NCBI RefSeq assembly: GCF_037072025.1
Contig: NZ_JAXHDD010000002.1
Coordinates: forward strand, 124,001 to 188,000
Length of the DNA: 64,000 nucleotides
DNA from: Pseudogracilibacillus sp037072025
GTDB taxonomy: Bacteria > Bacillota > Bacilli > Bacillales > Amphibacillaceae
Direction: 5' to 3'
The notes under the pieces were generated by a model. It searched no databases. It was not told where the DNA came from and worked only from the letters and a program-made list of their open reading frames with translations. Shown in pieces: positions 61,024-64,000 of this stretch. A program made the translations under genes and the position numbers. The stretch's first letter is position 1; every line of letters begins with the position of its first letter.

Positions 61024-62193
61024 GTGCAATCATTTATGTATTTTAATCCTACGAAACTGCTATTTGGGAAGGGACAATTGGGTCAATTATCAAAAGAAGT
61101 GACTAAGTATGGTGAAAAAGTGCTTCTCGTATATGGTGGTGGGAGTATAAAACGAAACGGTGTATATGATGAAGTTACGAATATATTAAAAGCTGCAGAT
61201 GTTGAATGGGTAGAATTAGATGGAGTGGAACCAAATCCTCGAGTTACAACTGTGCGAAAAGGAATCGAAATCTGTAAAGAAGAAAATGTAGATTTTGTTT
61301 TAGCTATTGGTGGTGGTAGTGTAATCGATTGCACAAAAGCGATTGTCGTTGGTGCAAAAACGGATGTAGATGTTTGGGATATTATTAGTAGGAAAGTAAG
61401 GGCGACAGATGGTTTGCCATATGGATCCATTGTAACTATTGCGGGCACAGGAGCGGAAATGAGCTTAAGCTCTGTAATTTCGGACTGGAAGACAAAAGAT
61501 AAACGAGCTTGGGTTTCTTCTTTTTCCCGTGCTAAATTTGCAATTATAGATCCGACTTTTATGACATCGGTACCGATAGAACAAACGGTAAATGGTGCTG
61601 TTGATGCTATGTCACATGTATTAGAACATTATTTTCATTCCGAAGAAAATACACCCATTCAGGATCAATTTTGTGAAAGTGTGCTTCGTACATTGATTGA
61701 TGTAACACCTAAACTACTTAATGACTTAGAAAATTATAAGCATCGTGAAACGGTTGCCTATGCAAGTACAATAGCATTGAGCGATCAGCTCAATATGGGT
61801 TTTATTGGCGATTGGGGAACCCATCACATTGATCATGCTCTTTCTGCAGTTCACGATGTTCCTCATGGCGGTGGAATGGCTATTTTATTTCCACATTGGA
61901 TGCATTATGTTTTAGATGAAACAAATGTCATGCGCTTCAAACAATTAGCGACGAATGTATTGCTTATTGATTCTGAGGGTAAATCGGATATGGAAGTAGC
62001 AAGAGAAGGAATAGATTTATTAGCAACTACATGGGCATCTTGGGGTGCGCCGTCCAAATTAAGTGATTATAATATAACGGAAGAAACATTACCGTTAATT
62101 GCAGAAAAGACTATTGAAACACAACCGAAATGTGGAAATTTTAAGCGATTAACAGAGCAGGATGTAGTTGAAATTGTAAAGAGTAGTTTATAA
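61024..62193 (+). CDS. Iron-containing alcohol dehydrogenase (butanol dehydrogenase-like)
   Basis: 389 residues, GTG start with GAGGTGG upstream. Group III alcohol dehydrogenase: NAD(P)-site AIGGGSVIDCTKAI, TIAGTGAEMSLSSV, and metal residues in DAMSHVLEHYF and HHIDHALSAVHDVPHGGGMA. YugJ/BdhA-like enzymes reduce aldehydes with NAD(P)H. Monocistronic. Confidence 0.9.
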   Translation: MQSFMYFNPTKLLFGKGQLGQLSKEVTKYGEKVLLVYGGGSIKRNGVYDEVTNILKAADVEWVELDGVEPNPRVTTVRKGIEICKEENVDFVLAIGGGSVIDCTKAIVVGAKTDVDVWDIISRKVRATDGLPYGSIVTIAGTGAEMSLSSVISDWKTKDKRAWVSSFSRAKFAIIDPTFMTSVPIEQTVNGAVDAMSHVLEHYFHSEENTPIQDQFCESVLRTLIDVTPKLLNDLENYKHRETVAYASTIALSDQLNMGFIGDWGTHHIDHALSAVHDVPHGGGMAILFPHWMHYVLDETNVMRFKQLATNVLLIDSEGKSDMEVAREGIDLLATTWASWGAPSKLSDYNITEETLPLIAEKTIETQPKCGNFKRLTEQDVVEIVKSSL

Positions 62194-62202
62194 AAAAGGA
62201 GG

Positions 62203-62430
62203 TTCGTTGCTTCTCTTGCGGACAAAATATACCGAAAATTCGATGAAAATTGTCCGGTGCGGTCTCCCTCAGCCAATAGTGATGTAAATTCGGCAAAAAT
62301 TGTCCGTGGTGCCCTCCCTCGGATAAATAATGATCAAAAGGTAAAGCAGTTTGTCCGCTGAAGTTTGCCGCGGACAAATTTTAACAAGAAACTGCCAGAA
62401 AATATCGGCGGTGCTCTCTCGTTCCTGATC
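62203..62430 (+). repeat. GTCCG-type short repeat region
   Basis: Two to three degenerate units around AAAATTGTCCG(G/T)G-G-CTCCCTC, e.g. GAAAATTGTCCGGTGCGGTC and AAAAATTGTCCGTGGTGCCC, about 63 bp apart, plus GTTTGTCCGCTG and GCCGCGGACAAATT. Antisense open frames here are repeat artefacts. Confidence 0.6.
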
Positions 62431-62442
62431 TCGTGCAAAAAT

Positions 62443-62655
62443 TAGAAAACTTGGCATTCGTTAGAGAAAATATGCCCCTTCAAAGGAGTATACCAACGCT
62501 AGGCGCAAAGCCTGTTCTTAGTCGGCCTTCCTTAGAGCCGTAATGGCGAAAGACAGAGGTGATGTTGCACTTATGCTCTAGAGTGCAGCCTTTAATGGCG
62601 AGTGCCTTAGTTACACATATGCAGTAGGAAAGTTTTATGCTTTCCTATCGGCCAA
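62443..62655 (-). repeat. Interspersed repeat A, copy 5 (inverted)
   Basis: On the minus strand: GGAAAGCATAAAACTTTCC palindrome, CTACTGCATATGTGTAACTA, GCACTCTAGAGC, AAGGAAGGCCGACTAAGAAC, and the end GCCAAGTTTTCTAA. Shares GTTCTTAGTCGGCCTTCCTT and AGAGTGCAGC blocks with copy 4. No gene is seen in 62194-62781. Confidence 0.65.
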
Positions 62656-62765
62656 AAAAAGAGGTACAGCAGAATTGTCCCCATATCAGAGCTTGATGCG
62701 GGAAAAGGAAGATGCGGTAAAAATTTTGACTGAATAGACACCAGGGAAGTTTTGTGAAATTAAAA

Positions 62766-62805
62766 AAAGAATTAGCAGTTGTTATGCATAAACTGCCAAT
62801 TCTTT
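62766..62805 (-). terminator. Terminator overlapping the DUF1450 stop codon
   Basis: AAAGAATTAGCAGTT (62766-62780) pairs imperfectly with AACTGCCAATTCTTT (62791-62805). On the minus strand the first arm is still coding and the stop TAA lies in the loop; a T-run follows. Confidence 0.8.
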
Positions 62806-63027
62806 TTTAATTTCTTCTCGAATTCTCTCTAAACATTGTTCTGGAGTTTTTCCGTGGACAAGTTTTCCATTAACATGCGCATATGGACTCTTGGCACATA
62901 AGCCACAAAAAGATAAACAGCTGTTCATTAAAACGGCAACTTCTGGAAATTCCCCTTCAATAATTTCCTCTATATTTAATGTTGTGATGAGATTAGCACT
63001 GCAGATGTCTACAATAACAATACCCAT
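62782..63027 (-). CDS. DUF1450 family protein (YuzB-like)
   Basis: 81 residues. Small ferredoxin-like-sized protein with conserved cysteines in NSCLSFCGLCAKSPYAHVNG and a C-terminal KTPEQCLERIREEIKKEL helix. Matches the DUF1450/YuzB family, whose role is unknown. The extra cysteines at SACANL-like IC(S)ANL near the start fit the family. No strong ribosome site was identified before ATG 63027. Confidence 0.8.
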   Translation of the reverse strand: MGIVIVDICSANLITTLNIEEIIEGEFPEVAVLMNSCLSFCGLCAKSPYAHVNGKLVHGKTPEQCLERIREEIKKELAVYA

Positions 63028-63218
63028 TTAAATCACAAACTTTCTATAATAGCTTTTGATAATGTAGTTATATCATTTCCTTACGAACATTTGCAATAGA
63101 ACTGCCTATATCGTACCAATTTAAATATAATGTTTTTTCTTTTGTCATATAATTTCAATTGTATTTTACGATAATTAAGCATAAAATATGTATTAAGTTT
63201 AGAAAAGGAGTTTATCAA

Positions 63219-64000
63219 ATGAGATATATTAGTAAGTTGTTTTTAATATTATCAATCGTTTTTGGACTGGCTGTTAATTCCACAACTTTGACTCACGCAG
63301 TTCAAACGGATGAAATGTTGGATGAACCGATTGTTGTATATGGTGATACATTATCAGATGCTCAGAGAGAAGAAGTAAGGAGATTACTAGAAGTTGATTC
63401 AGATAAGGTAACAGAAATGAATGTTACTGGTAAGGATATTGCTCATTATATTAATGGGGACCCAAATTCAAGAATGTTTTCATCGGTTAAAATTACTCAT
63501 AAAGACAAAGGACATGGCATTGTTGTTAATATTGTAACAGCAGATAATATTACACAAGTGACGAGTGAAATGTATAGTAATGCACTCTTAACAGCTGGAG
63601 TTGAGAATGCTTTAATTGAAGTTGCTTCTCCTGTTCAAGTAACAGGTACTTCAGCATTATCAGGAATTTATAAAGCGTATGATGCAGCAGGTGCTGAATT
63701 AGAACAAGGCCGAATGGAAGTAGCCAATGAAGAGCTGGATTTTACAACAGAGCTTTCTAAAAAAGAAGGACTAAGTCAAGAAAAAGTAACTGAATTAATG
63801 ACAGAAATTAAAAAGGAAATTGCTGAACAAGATCCTGTAACAAGAGAAGAAGTTGAACAAATAGTAAAGGATCAATTGGAAAAATTAGAAATTAATCTTA
63901 GTGAAGAAGATCGTCAACTACTCATTGATTTATTTGAAAAAATGAGAAACTTAGATATTGATTTTGATCAGGTAAAACAGCAGTTGGAAGATATCACTTC
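63219..64000 (+). CDS. DUF1002 family secreted protein (YpuA-like), partial
   Basis: The first 260 codons; the gene runs off the window. Begins MRYISKLFLILSIVFGLAVN with a signal peptide cleaved near THA-VQT. Family marks: VVYGDTLSDAQREEVRRLL, GKDIAHYINGDPNSRMFSSV, VVNIVTADNITQVTSEMYSN and ASPVQVTGTSALSGIYKAYD. The C-terminal part is acidic and coiled-coil-like. Function of the family is unknown; secreted or cell-surface. AAAGGAG precedes the ATG. Confidence 0.88.
   Translation, partial: MRYISKLFLILSIVFGLAVNSTTLTHAVQTDEMLDEPIVVYGDTLSDAQREEVRRLLEVDSDKVTEMNVTGKDIAHYINGDPNSRMFSSVKITHKDKGHGIVVNIVTADNITQVTSEMYSNALLTAGVENALIEVASPVQVTGTSALSGIYKAYDAAGAELEQGRMEVANEELDFTTELSKKEGLSQEKVTELMTEIKKEIAEQDPVTREEVEQIVKDQLEKLEINLSEEDRQLLIDLFEKMRNLDIDFDQVKQQLEDIT

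Overview
The window is a low-GC Firmicute chromosome segment, most likely from a Bacillaceae species. The evidence is strong AGGAGG-type ribosome sites, frequent TTG/GTG starts, an nrdE-nrdI-nrdF operon, a YtrA/YtrB-type ABC operon, an LXG toxin locus laid out like ywqHIJ, a CcpA-type cre site, and DUF1450 and DUF1002 proteins. I cannot name the species from sequence alone.

Layout. 1-2760: end of a class Ib ribonucleotide reductase operon; nrdE is interrupted by a complete 636-nt group I intron (9-644) that itself carries a small MITE-like element. 2811-3664: a dense array of CGCTGAAT-headed ~20-bp monomers. 3686-13633: RND efflux pump, small membrane proteins, CPBP protease, a GntR/ABC/three-permease operon with a recognisable promoter and operator, and a lipoprotein Cu/Zn superoxide dismutase. 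13916-18292: MFS transporter and SWIM-SNF2 helicase. 18755-21577: divergent MocR/GabR-like regulator and class III aminotransferase.

22694-34435 and 50752-56068 together encode what looks like one reductive pyrimidine-degradation programme: PucR regulator, dihydropyrimidine dehydrogenase PreT/PreA, dihydropyrimidinase, NCS1 permease and an M20 carbamoyl-amide hydrolase in the first block; a Na+ symporter with a small partner, an omega-amino acid aminotransferase and a CoA-acylating (methyl)malonate-semialdehyde dehydrogenase in the second. Expected flow: uracil/thymine to dihydropyrimidine, carbamoyl-beta-amino acid, beta-alanine, malonate semialdehyde, acetyl-CoA. Both blocks carry a related ~80-bp upstream region with a perfect cre site (24301-24381 and 50597-50677).

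The two blocks are separated by a ~16-kb accessory island (34.6-50.6 kb). It begins with an intact LXG antibacterial toxin operon (two small partner proteins, LXG toxin with an HNH-like tip, immunity protein). Three tandem 'orphan' cassettes follow, each with a broken PoNe-type DNase tip and an intact 410-aa PoNi-type immunity gene. Then come a TPR pseudogene/MFS unit, a serine hydrolase/MarR pair flanked by 92-bp direct repeats, an IS4-family relic, a frameshifted small gene and a further PoNi relic. This immunity array is the most interesting system in the window.

56485-64000: acyl-CoA ligase, MATE transporter, lysozyme-like protein, RidA, iron alcohol dehydrogenase, DUF1450 protein and the start of a DUF1002 protein.

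Intergenic DNA is unusually rich in repeats: a MITE-like element (4 copies), a longer interspersed repeat (5 copies), two large and one tiny CGCTGAAT array, two other short-period arrays, and relics of IS110, IS4 and possibly IS200/IS605 elements.
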